This document shows positions 17,486 through 26,880 of a DNA stretch of 64,000 nt, in pieces. The stretch lies in NCBI GenBank assembly GCA_016286055.1, contig JAEERW010000010.1, positions 1-64,000 of the forward strand, given 5' to 3'. The notes below the pieces were generated by a model that was not told the DNA's origin, did no database searches, and saw nothing but the letters and a program-made list of their open reading frames with translations. The stretch's first letter is position 1, and the number at the start of each line of letters is the position of its first letter. A program made the translations under genes and the position numbers. This DNA comes from Bacteroidales bacterium (GTDB taxonomy: Bacteria > Bacteroidota > Bacteroidia > Bacteroidales > UBA3824).

Positions 17486-18787
17486 ATGAAAAAACTAATC
17501 ATAATAGCACTAACTGCTTGGATTTCGACATTTTGCACCAGTTGCAGAATGCTCAGTCAAAAAAACAAAGAACCCGAAAAACACATATCGGCTATTGCTG
17601 CCGGCACTACGCAGTTAGCCCAGATGTACAATCCCAGTAGCACCACAATACACCCAAAAGTGTTTGTTAAAAAGAACGACACCACCGACATCGACCTCTT
17701 CGTTATCATCAACGACTCAGAACTTCTGTTTTCAAAAGCAAACGCACAAAACCAGCAATTAGCAAAAGTAAAGGTGTTTTACAAAATAATGGAATCGTTT
17801 GAAAGCGGCACAATGATCGACACAAGCATGAGAATCGTCTCCATAGCCAAAACAGCCACTCCTAAGACATTCGCCATAAAACTTAAACTCAAACACGTAG
17901 ACCTACCCAAATTTGTGGTTCAAACCACTATCACCGACCTTGTGCGCGGAAAAATGAATATCAGTTTCAACACTGTAGACAAATATGACTCTACCGGCAT
18001 CGACAATTTCAACGTCACCTACACCACCGATGGCCAGCCGTTTCAAAAAAATTATGCCGACCTTGGCACACAACTCACAATAAAATACAACAACACTCCC
18101 GGACTACACCTTATATATAATACTGTATTACCTGTCGACAGTACAATACCAAAATCACCATACGCCACCCTCGCATTCTACAACGACAGCACAATACACG
18201 TTGATACTGAGGCAAAACCATTGCAATACTCATTTACAATTGAAAAACCTGGTATATATTTTACAACAGCAGATTCGGTTAATCAAAAAGGATTCGCCAT
18301 CCCATGCTTCGGAAACGACCATCCAAACGTAACCACTCCCGACGATATGCTCAAAACTATCAAATACCTCTGCACCGATGAAGAATACGCTACAATCAAA
18401 GAAAAGCCTTCAAAAAAACTTGCCGTTGACGATTTTTGGTATTCGTGCACTAAAGACATCAAAAAGTCGAAAGAACTTATCAGAGTATACTATACACGAG
18501 CTGTATTTGCAAACATATTTTTCACCGACCATCGTCAGGGAATGTTAACCGACCGAGGAATGGTATACATCGTAATGGGACCGCCCCAAATGATGGCTAT
18601 CACCAGCAAAGCCGAAATTTGGACATATCACGACCGTAAAGAAGACCGCAAAATAAAATTCGTTTTCCGCAAACGGCAAACCACGCTCACAACGCCCGAA
18701 TACAGGCTTTACCGCAGCACTGAGTTTAAACCATATTGGGATTTTGCAGTTGACACTTGGCGCAAAGGTAACATTTACACTTTCTAA
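17486..18787 (+). CDS. GWxTD-domain lipoprotein
   Basis: Lipoprotein of 433 residues: signal ending in FCTSC (Cys about residue 20). The N-terminal two thirds are beta-rich. The C-terminal region matches the GWxTD domain found across Bacteroidetes and Acidobacteria: FWYS, then RVYYTRAVFANIFF, then TDRGMVYIVMGPP. The eponymous GWxTD is degenerate here (GMLTD). The function of the family is not established. It stands alone between a terminator and the pckA promoter. Confidence 0.8.
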   Translation: MKKLIIIALTAWISTFCTSCRMLSQKNKEPEKHISAIAAGTTQLAQMYNPSSTTIHPKVFVKKNDTTDIDLFVIINDSELLFSKANAQNQQLAKVKVFYKIMESFESGTMIDTSMRIVSIAKTATPKTFAIKLKLKHVDLPKFVVQTTITDLVRGKMNISFNTVDKYDSTGIDNFNVTYTTDGQPFQKNYADLGTQLTIKYNNTPGLHLIYNTVLPVDSTIPKSPYATLAFYNDSTIHVDTEAKPLQYSFTIEKPGIYFTTADSVNQKGFAIPCFGNDHPNVTTPDDMLKTIKYLCTDEEYATIKEKPSKKLAVDDFWYSCTKDIKKSKELIRVYYTRAVFANIFFTDHRQGMLTDRGMVYIVMGPPQMMAITSKAEIWTYHDRKEDRKIKFVFRKRQTTLTTPEYRLYRSTEFKPYWDFAVDTWRKGNIYTF

Positions 18788-18836
18788 ATTTAACAAAATC
18801 TTAAAAACAGCAAGCCCAAACAATCAAAATTTTAAC

Positions 18837-18844
18837 TAAATTTG
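18837..18844 (+). promoter_or_regulatory. TAAATTTG -10 element for pckA
   Basis: TAAATTTG 43 bases upstream of the pckA ATG, leaving an AT-rich leader. Confidence 0.55.
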
Positions 18845-18887
18845 CATTGTTTACCTTAGAAAACAATTTTAAAATAAATACTTAAAA

Positions 18888-20501
18888 ATGAGTAAATTAG
18901 ATTTAACAAAGTACGGAATTGCAGGTTCTACTGTAATCGCACACAACCCTTCTTACGAAGATCTTTACAAAGCTGAAATTAACCCCGCTCTCGAGGGTTA
19001 CGAAAAAGGTCAAGAGACCGAACTCAAAGCCGTTAACGTTATGACCGGTATCTTTACCGGACGTTCACCTAAAGACAAATACATTGTTGACAACGACGAA
19101 AGCCACAACAACGTATGGTGGACTTCTGACGCTTACAAAAACGACAACCACCCCATGAGCGAAGACGTATGGGCTAAGGTTAAAGCTATCGCTGTTAAAG
19201 AACTTTCTAACAAAAACCTTTACGTTGTAGACGCATTCTGCGGTGCTAACGAAGCTACCCGTCTTGCAGTTCGCTTTGTGCTCGAAGTTGCTTGGCAGGC
19301 TCACTTCATCAAAAACATGTTTATCCAACCCACCGAAGAAGAACTCAAAAATTTTGAGCCTAACTTTGTAATCTACAACGCTTCTAAAGCAAAAGTTGAA
19401 AACTATAAAGAACTTGGTCTCAACTCTGAAACTTGCGTTGCATTCAACACAAAGAGCCGCGAACAGGTTATCATCAACACTTGGTACGGTGGTGAAATGA
19501 AAAAAGGTATGTTCTCTATGCAGAACTACTACCTCCCCCTCAAAGGAATCGCTTCGATGCACTGCTCTGCCAACACCGATATGGAAGGCAAAAACACTGC
19601 TATCTTCTTCGGTCTTTCTGGCACAGGCAAAACCACCCTTTCTACCGACCCGAAACGTCTCCTTATCGGTGACGACGAGCACGGCTGGGACGACGAAGGC
19701 GTATTCAACCTCGAAGGCGGATGCTACGCTAAAGTTATCAACCTTTCTAAGGAAAACGAGCCCGACATCTACGGCGCTATCAAACGCGACGCCCTCTTGG
19801 AAAACGTTACTGTTGACAAAAACGGCAAAATCGATTTCGCAGATAAGAGCGTAACAGAAAACACCCGCGTTTCTTACCCGATCGACCACATCAACAACAT
19901 CGTTAAGAAAGTAGCTGGCAAGAGCGCTGGTCCTGCTGCTAAGAATGTTATCTTCCTTTCAGCAGACGCTTTCGGTGTTCTTCCTCCCGTATCTATCCTC
20001 ACTCCCGAACAAACTCAGTACTACTTCCTCTCTGGCTTCACCGCTAAATTGGCTGGTACAGAGCGCGGAATCACCGAACCCACCCCGACCTTCTCGGCTT
20101 GCTTCGGTCAGGCATTCCTCGAACTCCACCCCACAAAATACGCTGAGGAGCTCGTTAAGAAGATGAAAAAATCGGGTGCTAAGGCTTACTTAGTTAACAC
20201 TGGTTGGAACGGTACCGGCAAACGTATCTCTATTCCTGATACACGTGGTATCATCGACGCCATCCTCGACGGTTCTATCCTCAAAGCTGAAACCAAGAAG
20301 ATCCCCTTCTTCGACTTTGAAGTTCCCACCGCACTTCCCAAAGTTAATCCCGCAATTCTTGACCCCCGCGACACTTACGCTAGCGCTTCTGAATGGGAAA
20401 CAAAGGCAAAAGACCTCGCTGGACGTTTCATCAAGAACTTTGAGAAATACACCACCAACGAAGCCGGCAAGGCACTCGTTGCAGCTGGTCCTAAATTGTA
20501 G
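18888..20501 (+). CDS. pckA: Phosphoenolpyruvate carboxykinase (ATP)
   Basis: Interconverts oxaloacetate and phosphoenolpyruvate; in anaerobic Bacteroidetes it often runs toward CO2 fixation for succinate formation. 537 residues, full length. Motifs: [11 protein letters not shown] near residue 60, the P-loop [10 protein letters not shown] beginning at 242, then IGDDEHGW and [10 protein letters not shown], all diagnostic of the ATP-dependent family. Codon use differs from its neighbours: GCT, GGT, AAC, TAC and GAC dominate, the bias of a highly expressed gene. It has its own promoter and terminator. Confidence 0.96.
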   Translation: MSKLDLTKYGIAGSTVIAHNPSYEDLYKAEINPALEGYEKGQETELKAVNVMTGIFTGRSPKDKYIVDNDESHNNVWWTSDAYKNDNHPMSEDVWAKVKAIAVKELSNKNLYVVDAFCGANEATRLAVRFVLEVAWQAHFIKNMFIQPTEEELKNFEPNFVIYNASKAKVENYKELGLNSETCVAFNTKSREQVIINTWYGGEMKKGMFSMQNYYLPLKGIASMHCSANTDMEGKNTAIFFGLSGTGKTTLSTDPKRLLIGDDEHGWDDEGVFNLEGGCYAKVINLSKENEPDIYGAIKRDALLENVTVDKNGKIDFADKSVTENTRVSYPIDHINNIVKKVAGKSAGPAAKNVIFLSADAFGVLPPVSILTPEQTQYYFLSGFTAKLAGTERGITEPTPTFSACFGQAFLELHPTKYAEELVKKMKKSGAKAYLVNTGWNGTGKRISIPDTRGIIDAILDGSILKAETKKIPFFDFEVPTALPKVNPAILDPRDTYASASEWETKAKDLAGRFIKNFEKYTTNEAGKALVAAGPKL

Positions 20502-20529
20502 TTTTTAAACAACAATTAGTTATATAAAA

Positions 20530-20559
20530 CCTTCGGCAAAACGCCGGAGGTTTTTTTTT
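20530..20559 (+). terminator. Terminator of pckA
   Basis: CCTTCGGC pairs with GCCGGAGG (one T-G pair) and is followed by nine T. Confidence 0.85.
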
Positions 20560-20630
20560 GAATGTATATCCAACCGATACTTGCAATAAAAAAAACAGCC
20601 TTTTTTGATACTACCTATAAAAAATTTTTA

Positions 20631-20668
20631 TAAATTTGGCGCATAAAAAACAAAAGGAATTATATTTG
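20631..20668 (+). promoter_or_regulatory. Two tandem -10 elements before the aspartate kinase gene
   Basis: TAAATTTG at 20631-20638 and TATATTTG at 20661-20668 stand exactly 30 bases apart, both on the plus strand, giving two possible transcripts for lysC-thrC. No leader peptide or attenuator hairpin is visible in the 42 bases before the ATG. Confidence 0.5.
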
Positions 20669-20710
20669 CAAAATATTTAATAAAGGATAATTACAATTTC
20701 AAATCCACAG

Positions 20711-22078
20711 ATGAAAGTTTTAAAATTCGGAGGAACATCGGTTTCCACAGTAGAAACAGTAAAAAATATCAGTGCGATATTAAAAAAAACAGATGAAAAC
20801 CAGATTATAGTTTGCTCAGCTTTGAGCAAAGTAACCAACATGCTCGAAGAAGCAGCAGATAAAGCATCCAAAAAAGACACCACATATAAAAACGTTTGTA
20901 CAGAGATAAAAAAACGTCACCACGACTTTATCGACCAGCTTTTCAGCGTAGATGAGCAAGGCGACCTCAAACAAACAATCGACGGGCACATCTCAGACCT
21001 TGAAAAGGTGTTAGAGGCTATTTATATGCTCAACGAATTATCGCAAAGGGCATATTACATAATTGTAAGCTTTGGCGAAAAAATGTCGAATGCCATTATT
21101 TACAAATATCTTTCGATACACAATGGAAGCGTAGGCTACTTGGATTCGTCGCAAGTGATAATCACCAAGTTTGAAAACGGCAAGGAGGATGTAAACCGCT
21201 CGCAAACATACAAAAACATCGCAGCATCTTACAATCCCGATTACAAAATCACCGTAGCCCCCGGGTTCATATCTCGCAACGAAAAAGGATACGCCACTAC
21301 ACTTGGACGCGGCGGAAGCGACTTTACAGCAGCACTTTACGCAGCAGCACTAAAAGCCGATCTGCTTGAAATATGGACCGATGTAAGCGGAATATATACC
21401 GCCGACCCGCGCAAGATTAAAAATGCACGTCCGCTTGAAAAAATGTCGTACCGCGAAGTACTTGAACTTTCAAACCTCGGTGCAAAAGTTATCTATGCTC
21501 CAACTGTTAAGCCAGTTTTGGACGCCAATATTCCTATGGTGATACTCAACACATTCTATCCCGAAGAAAAAGGTACATTAGTAACCACAGCCACCGACAC
21601 CAAAACTCCTGTAAAATCATTCTCAACAATGGACAATATAGCCATGTTGACATTCACAGGCACAGGTCTTGTTGGAAACAACGGCATAGCAGGAAGATTG
21701 TTCAACGCTCTGCGCGATGTAAACGTGATAATTATTTCGCAAGCTTGCTCCGAAATGGCTATCAACATAGTAATCAACGATAAAGATGCCGACAGAGCCA
21801 AAGAAGCCATCTTAAAAGAATTCGACTTTGAAATAAAAGGAAAGAAATGCATCAACCCGATTGAAGCCGAAAGAGGCTACACAATACTCGCAATGGTAGG
21901 CGAAGGAATGAAAAACGCTGCCGGAGTTACAGGAAGAGCATTTACAACATTAGGCAACAACAACGTCAACATCCATTTGATTGCGCAAGGCAGCAGCGAA
22001 ATCAACGTTTCAATAGTGATAAAGAGCAGCGACGCTCAAAAAGCATTAGAAGCTCTACACAACGAATTTTTTAAATAG
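20711..22078 (+). CDS. lysC: Aspartate kinase (monofunctional, ACT-regulated)
   Basis: First step of the aspartate pathway (phosphorylation of aspartate) leading to lysine, threonine and methionine. KFGGTSV at residues 4-10 is the kinase signature; GRGGSDFTAAL and WTDVSGIYTADPR are the substrate and ATP segments. Two ACT domains at the C-terminus (after about residue 310) imply feedback control by an amino acid. It has no homoserine dehydrogenase domain. It lies 13 bases upstream of threonine synthase, so threonine control is likely (inference). Confidence 0.93.
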   Translation: MKVLKFGGTSVSTVETVKNISAILKKTDENQIIVCSALSKVTNMLEEAADKASKKDTTYKNVCTEIKKRHHDFIDQLFSVDEQGDLKQTIDGHISDLEKVLEAIYMLNELSQRAYYIIVSFGEKMSNAIIYKYLSIHNGSVGYLDSSQVIITKFENGKEDVNRSQTYKNIAASYNPDYKITVAPGFISRNEKGYATTLGRGGSDFTAALYAAALKADLLEIWTDVSGIYTADPRKIKNARPLEKMSYREVLELSNLGAKVIYAPTVKPVLDANIPMVILNTFYPEEKGTLVTTATDTKTPVKSFSTMDNIAMLTFTGTGLVGNNGIAGRLFNALRDVNVIIISQACSEMAINIVINDKDADRAKEAILKEFDFEIKGKKCINPIEAERGYTILAMVGEGMKNAAGVTGRAFTTLGNNNVNIHLIAQGSSEINVSIVIKSSDAQKALEALHNEFFK

Positions 22079-22091
22079 TAACTTACAGAAA

Positions 22092-23390
22092 ATGAAATAT
22101 ATAAGTTCACGCGACAAAAACCATATAGTATCGTTCGAGGAGGCAGTAAAACGAGGACTCGCACCCAACAAAGGTCTTTATATGCCTCAGGAATACATCA
22201 AAATGGACGATGATTTTTACGCCAACCTTTTTGATATGAGCCTCCAAGAGATTGGATATCAAGTAGGGAAAAAATATGTTGGCGACGAAATTCCAGATGC
22301 CGACTTCAAAACACTCTGCAACGAAGTGCTCAATTTCGACATTCCTCTGGTAATGGTAAAAGACAACATATACTCGTTGGAACTTTTCCACGGACCCACG
22401 TGCGCCTTCAAAGATGTAGGTGCAAGGTTTATGGCGCGCTGTCTTGGATATTTCTCACAAAAAAACAAAGAGAAGACCGTAATTCTTGTTGCCACATCAG
22501 GCGATACAGGAAGCGCAGTAGCAAGAGGCTTCCTTAATGTTCCAGGTGTAGATGTGATAATCCTCTACCCCAGCGGCAAGGTAAGCGAAATTCAAGAAAA
22601 ACAACTTACAACCAACGGAGGAAACATCACAGCTTTGGAAGTTAACGGAGTATTCGACGATTGCCAGAGACTTGTGAAAACTGCGTTTGCAAATTTCGAC
22701 ACCAAAAACCGTTTCCACCTTACATCGGCAAACTCAATCAACATAGCCCGTCTGATACCACAGAGTTTCTACTACTATTACGCCGTGGCGCAAGCAAAAG
22801 ACTACGACACAGCAATTTGCGTACCGAGCGGAAACTTCGGCAATCTAACAGGCGGAATACTTGCTTGGAAATCAGGACTTACTATAAAACAATTCGTAGC
22901 CGCCACCAATATCAACGACACTGTACCAAATTATTTGGAATCAGGTATATACACACCAAAACCGTCGAAGCAGACAATATCTAACGCTATGGACGTTGGC
23001 GATCCAAGCAACTTTGAACGTTTGGATCTCATCTTCGACCATGACTCAAAAAAAATGCACCAAACAATTGAGGGATACAGTTTTACCGATGATCAGACAC
23101 GCAAAAAAATAAAACAGGTAAAAGACCTTTATGGCTACACTCTCGACCCCCACGGTGCAGTCGGATACTTAGGTATCGAAAAATATATAGCGGCAAACCC
23201 AGGTACAAAGGGCATTTTCTTAGAAACAGCCCACCCCGCCAAATTCTTAGACGTGGTGAAAGACGTTACCGGAATCTCACCCGATCTGCCGCCCACGCTG
23301 CAAGAATGCATGAAAAAAACTAAAAAGTCAATAAAAATTGACAACAAGTACGAAGATTTGGCTCAAATTTTGACGCAAAAATATTTGTAA
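22092..23390 (+). CDS. thrC: Threonine synthase
   Basis: PLP enzyme converting O-phosphohomoserine to threonine. The PLP lysine is K107 in GPTCAFKDVGARF, and VATSGDTGSAV forms the phosphate-binding loop. 432 residues, the usual length for this subfamily. It starts 13 bases after the aspartate kinase stop, in an operon that lacks homoserine kinase and homoserine dehydrogenase, which must be encoded elsewhere. Confidence 0.95.
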   Translation: MKYISSRDKNHIVSFEEAVKRGLAPNKGLYMPQEYIKMDDDFYANLFDMSLQEIGYQVGKKYVGDEIPDADFKTLCNEVLNFDIPLVMVKDNIYSLELFHGPTCAFKDVGARFMARCLGYFSQKNKEKTVILVATSGDTGSAVARGFLNVPGVDVIILYPSGKVSEIQEKQLTTNGGNITALEVNGVFDDCQRLVKTAFANFDTKNRFHLTSANSINIARLIPQSFYYYYAVAQAKDYDTAICVPSGNFGNLTGGILAWKSGLTIKQFVAATNINDTVPNYLESGIYTPKPSKQTISNAMDVGDPSNFERLDLIFDHDSKKMHQTIEGYSFTDDQTRKKIKQVKDLYGYTLDPHGAVGYLGIEKYIAANPGTKGIFLETAHPAKFLDVVKDVTGISPDLPPTLQECMKKTKKSIKIDNKYEDLAQILTQKYL

Positions 23391-23495
23391 AACAAAAAAA
23401 AGTCATTTTAAGTAACTTTAAAAAACATTAATCCGTTTAAATTCTCGGAAACTAACAGACAAACAAAGTAAACCACCTCTTAAAAGTAGGCAAAA

Positions 23496-24647
23496 ATGTC
23501 AGGACAAGACACAGCGCGAAACAAAGAAATAGCATACCAACTAACAAAGTATGTATCCAACGACAGCCTTGAGTACATATATAGAGGTAATGTAAACTCG
23601 GCAATAGCCGAAAACATACTGTGCCTCGCAGAAAACAACATAGGTCAAAGCCGCGAAAAGATTCTCATCCGAAAGCGCATCTACTTTATCATGGTTGAAT
23701 GTCTGCAAAACATCACCCGCCATCAAGAAAAAATCAACGACCGAAAAAACGAGAACGAAGGACTCTTCATAATGCGCAAAAAGAAATTTGCGTACTATAT
23801 CACATCAGGCAATCTTATAAAGAACGACACAATCGAAAGCCTTAAAGAAAAAATCGAGAAAATAAATAACTTAGACGCTGAAAAACTCAAAGAGTATTCG
23901 CGTCAGGTGCTCGACAACGGCACTTTCTCATCAAAAGGTGGTGCCGGACTCGGACTAATAGAAATGGCACGTAAGTCGGGACGCAAATTCCGGTACGAAT
24001 TTGTTAAATTAGACGATGAATACTCGTTCTTCTACTTACATTTAAGCATTCCTTACAACAAAATTCAATGTCAGGAAGAAGACAGCGAGGAAGAGCGTAA
24101 AGAATATGAACAATGGTCGGTAAAAGATATAATTAAGTTTCACAAGATACTCACCAACCACAACATACTGCTCAATTTCAATGGCATACTAAAACAAGAC
24201 AACCTCAAAAACTTGATGAGCATACTCAGCCGCCAGATTACCACATCTAAAATATTGAAAACCAGAGTCTACAGCACCATGATTGAGATATTGCAAAATA
24301 TTCTTCAACATGCCGACAACAAAGACCAAAATCATGATGATGGCAATTATGGAATGTTCTTCATCAGCCAGGAGCAGCAACACCTATTGCTAAGCGCAGC
24401 CAACTATATCAAAAACGATAAGATTCCAAAGCTAAAACAACTGCTTGAATATGCCAACCACGCCGACAAAGAACAACGTCAGCAGCTGATACGCACAGGA
24501 GAGCCAGGCCACGGATTTGCTACTCTCGTCAACAAAAGCCATCACCCTTTGGAGTATAGTTTCACTACAATCGACAACTCTACAAGCTTGTATTCCATCA
24601 CAATAAGGCTTGAAAAAGACAGTGATATAGACGACAACGCTTTCTAA
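23496..24647 (+). CDS. Double SiaB-like (DUF6272) kinase-domain protein
   Basis: I read this as two SiaB-family kinase domains fused in one chain. Domain 1 (about 1-190) has an N-box-like ECLQN ending at N72 and a glycine loop KGGAGLGLIEMA near 148-158. Domain 2 (about 205-375) repeats the plan with EILQN ending at N268 and GEPGHGFATLV near 335-345. The two are joined by an acidic, Glu-rich linker (about 191-206). SiaB proteins have a GHKL-type ATPase fold and phosphorylate SiaC proteins (known in Pseudomonas). The glycine loop of domain 2 is less standard, so it may bind without catalysing (inference). It is followed directly by two tRNA genes and a chemoreceptor. SiaB/SiaC genes recur at 53-56 kb. 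Confidence 0.72.
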   Translation: MSGQDTARNKEIAYQLTKYVSNDSLEYIYRGNVNSAIAENILCLAENNIGQSREKILIRKRIYFIMVECLQNITRHQEKINDRKNENEGLFIMRKKKFAYYITSGNLIKNDTIESLKEKIEKINNLDAEKLKEYSRQVLDNGTFSSKGGAGLGLIEMARKSGRKFRYEFVKLDDEYSFFYLHLSIPYNKIQCQEEDSEEERKEYEQWSVKDIIKFHKILTNHNILLNFNGILKQDNLKNLMSILSRQITTSKILKTRVYSTMIEILQNILQHADNKDQNHDDGNYGMFFISQEQQHLLLSAANYIKNDKIPKLKQLLEYANHADKEQRQQLIRTGEPGHGFATLVNKSHHPLEYSFTTIDNSTSLYSITIRLEKDSDIDDNAF

Positions 24648-24725
24648 CAAAAAAATCATCAAAAAAATACAAAAAAATTTGCACGGGTTGTAAAAAAGCA
24701 TTTACTTTGCACCCGAAATCAGAAA

Positions 24726-24802
24726 GGCCTCGTAGCTCAACTGAATAGAGCATTTGACTACGGATCAAAAGGTTGTGGGTTTGAATCCCGCCGAGGTCAC
24801 CA
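24726..24802 (+). tRNA. tRNA-Arg (ACG), CCA encoded
   Basis: Full cloverleaf: acceptor GGCCTCG with CGAGGTC (one G-U), D-arm GCTC/GAGC, anticodon stem TTTGA/TCAAA with loop CTACGGA (anticodon ACG, read as ICG), T-arm GTGGG/CCCGC around TTTGAAT, discriminator A and an encoded CCA. Confidence 0.92.
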
Positions 24803-24810
24803 AATATTTT

Positions 24811-24884
24811 GGCCCCTTAGCTCAACTGAATAGAGTATTTGACTACGGATCAAAAGGTTGCAGGTTTGAATCCTGCAGGGGTCA
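24811..24884 (+). tRNA. tRNA-Arg (ACG), second copy, no encoded CCA
   Basis: Near-copy of the previous tRNA, eight bases downstream. Anticodon arm identical; the acceptor stem (GGCCCCT with AGGGGTC) and T-stem (GCAGG with CCTGC) differ by paired, compensating changes. After discriminator A the genome reads CTA, not CCA. Confidence 0.92.
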
Positions 24885-24887
24885 CTA

Positions 24888-24916
24888 ACGGAAACCATTC
24901 GGTTTCCGTTTTTTTT
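24888..24916 (+). terminator. Terminator after the tRNA pair
   Basis: ACGGAAACC and GGTTTCCGT pair around ATTC and run into eight T. Confidence 0.88.
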
Positions 24917-25045
24917 CACTTTTTTTTAAAAAAAAAACTCCAAAATATTTTTTTTGCACAGAATTTGATTTTATATTAGTAGAATGAATTATAACAAAAA
25001 CTATTAAATTAAAAAATTGAATAAACCACTAATTTATAGACAATT

Positions 25046-26857
25046 ATGACAGATACTAAGGATGAATACAAAGTGAAGTTTTCGTTGAAAAACAAAATAT
25101 TGCTGCTTGTTTTACCGGCTACTATCATTTTAATGACTGTAATGATGATAGTAAACTACAAAATGTCAGTAAACAAACAGTTGGAAACCACCGAAAACTT
25201 TGTAACAGAGATTGTCCGCAGAGGTTCAATAGAGGTAACCAACAACCTTTCAGCTATCAAATCTCGCCTTCAAGGCATTGCAGAAAGTTACCAAGTGCAG
25301 ACAATGGACTGGAATCAAATGCAAGGTTACTTGAAAGAACAAGCACAAAAAAACAGCGACAAATTTAGCCTATTATTTGTAATAAAACCCGATGGCCACT
25401 ATTATATAGCAGGTAAAGGTCTTGCAGAAAAGAAGTTAGACGACCGCGAATACTTCAAAAACATCATGAACAAAGGTGCTAACTTTGCCATGACCAACCC
25501 CGACCTAAGTAAATCTACTGGTGAAAAAAAATATACACTTGCAGTTCCTATAACTTTCGAAGGCAGAGTTGTGGGTATTCTTGCAGGAAACATCAGCCTT
25601 TCTACATTATCTAATATTGTTAAAGATATGAACATAGGCAACCATGGCACCAGTTTCATAGTTGACGGCAACACCACTTTTATTGGGCACAAAGACGAAT
25701 CAATTCTTATGAACGCTAAACTTGAAGGATTATCCGACGACGACGAAGGATTGCCAGAAGTAGTAAAAGCCATAAAAACGGGAGGTACAGCAGCCCAATA
25801 CGTTAAATCTCCCGAAGGTAATGCTGACTTTATGATTTGCTACCCAATTGAAGAAACTCCAAACTGGTCACTTGTAGGCACAGTATCTAAGGAAGAAATT
25901 ATGGAGCCTGCAAGAATCATTTTGCGAAATATGATCATTTTCCTATTCATCACTATTGCCATAATATTAATAGGTATCTGGTTTGGTATTCACAAAATTA
26001 TTTCAAAACCGATTGATTGGCTAACTTCTACCATCAAAAACATCTCCGAAGGTAATCTTCACCAAAAATTCAATATTCATTCCGAAGACGAAATTGGTTT
26101 GATTTGCACCAACTTGCAGATAATGAGCGACAAAATATCTACAATCGTTCTTTCAATTAAAGAAGGATCTGAAGCTCTCGCTGCACATAGCGAACAGGTA
26201 AACGCTCTCTCTCAACAACTTACAAGAGGATCAAATGAGCAGTCGGCAAGCATCGAAGACCTATCATCAACGATGCAAGAGATGTCGAGCAATATCGACC
26301 AGAACTCACAGAATGCAACAGAAACCAACAAAATGTCGAAAAAGGCTCTCGACCTATTCACCGATGTTGTTAAAAACCTCGATGATGTATACTCCACAAA
26401 TAAAGACATTGCAGAAAAAATTGAAATTGTCAACGACATAGCTTTCCAAACAAATATTCTTGCTCTCAACGCAGCTGTTGAGGCTGCCCGCGCAGGTGAA
26501 TCAGGAAAAGGTTTCGCTGTGGTTGCTAGCGAAGTAAGAAAACTTGCTGAACACAGCAAAAAAGCAGCAGACGAAATTGTAGACCTAGCCCAGCAAGGAT
26601 TGAGAGTATCAGAAAATGCAAACAGCTCAATGCACAAAGCTCTGCCAAGTATCGAAAAAACCACTACACTCGTAAACGAAATTGCTACAGCAAGCAACGA
26701 GCAAAACTCTGGTGCTTCTCAAATCAACACCTCTATTATTAAACTTAACAACGTAATTAGAGAAAACCAATCCTCAAGCGAACAATTGGCTTCTAGTGCC
26801 GAAGAACTTGAACAACAAGCAGAAAACCTGCAAACATTAGTAGAGTTTTTCAAATAA
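25046..26857 (+). CDS. Methyl-accepting chemotaxis protein (dCache-type)
   Basis: A transmembrane chemoreceptor of 603 residues. TM1 about 17-37, a periplasmic double-Cache sensor domain (about 40-285, with ADxNP-like and DREYFKNI segments), TM2 about 292-315, a HAMP domain (about 316-370) and a methyl-accepting signalling domain (about 380-603). The signalling hairpin tip is well kept: [35 protein letters not shown]. Known role: ligand sensing to a CheA-CheW kinase. No che genes are in the window, and a secreted protein gene follows 23 bases later. Confidence 0.93.
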   Translation: MTDTKDEYKVKFSLKNKILLLVLPATIILMTVMMIVNYKMSVNKQLETTENFVTEIVRRGSIEVTNNLSAIKSRLQGIAESYQVQTMDWNQMQGYLKEQAQKNSDKFSLLFVIKPDGHYYIAGKGLAEKKLDDREYFKNIMNKGANFAMTNPDLSKSTGEKKYTLAVPITFEGRVVGILAGNISLSTLSNIVKDMNIGNHGTSFIVDGNTTFIGHKDESILMNAKLEGLSDDDEGLPEVVKAIKTGGTAAQYVKSPEGNADFMICYPIEETPNWSLVGTVSKEEIMEPARIILRNMIIFLFITIAIILIGIWFGIHKIISKPIDWLTSTIKNISEGNLHQKFNIHSEDEIGLICTNLQIMSDKISTIVLSIKEGSEALAAHSEQVNALSQQLTRGSNEQSASIEDLSSTMQEMSSNIDQNSQNATETNKMSKKALDLFTDVVKNLDDVYSTNKDIAEKIEIVNDIAFQTNILALNAAVEAARAGESGKGFAVVASEVRKLAEHSKKAADEIVDLAQQGLRVSENANSSMHKALPSIEKTTTLVNEIATASNEQNSGASQINTSIIKLNNVIRENQSSSEQLASSAEELEQQAENLQTLVEFFK

Positions 26858-26880
26858 ACAAACCCAATACACAGAGCAGT

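Noticed and set aside
19065-19889. Open minus-strand frame of 274 codons opposite pckA
   Set aside because: Lies entirely antisense to a strongly biased, certain gene; composition (Val/Phe-rich) is that of a codon-bias shadow.
25046-26857. Chemotaxis operon
   Set aside because: Only the receptor is present; no cheA, cheW, cheY or motor genes in the window.
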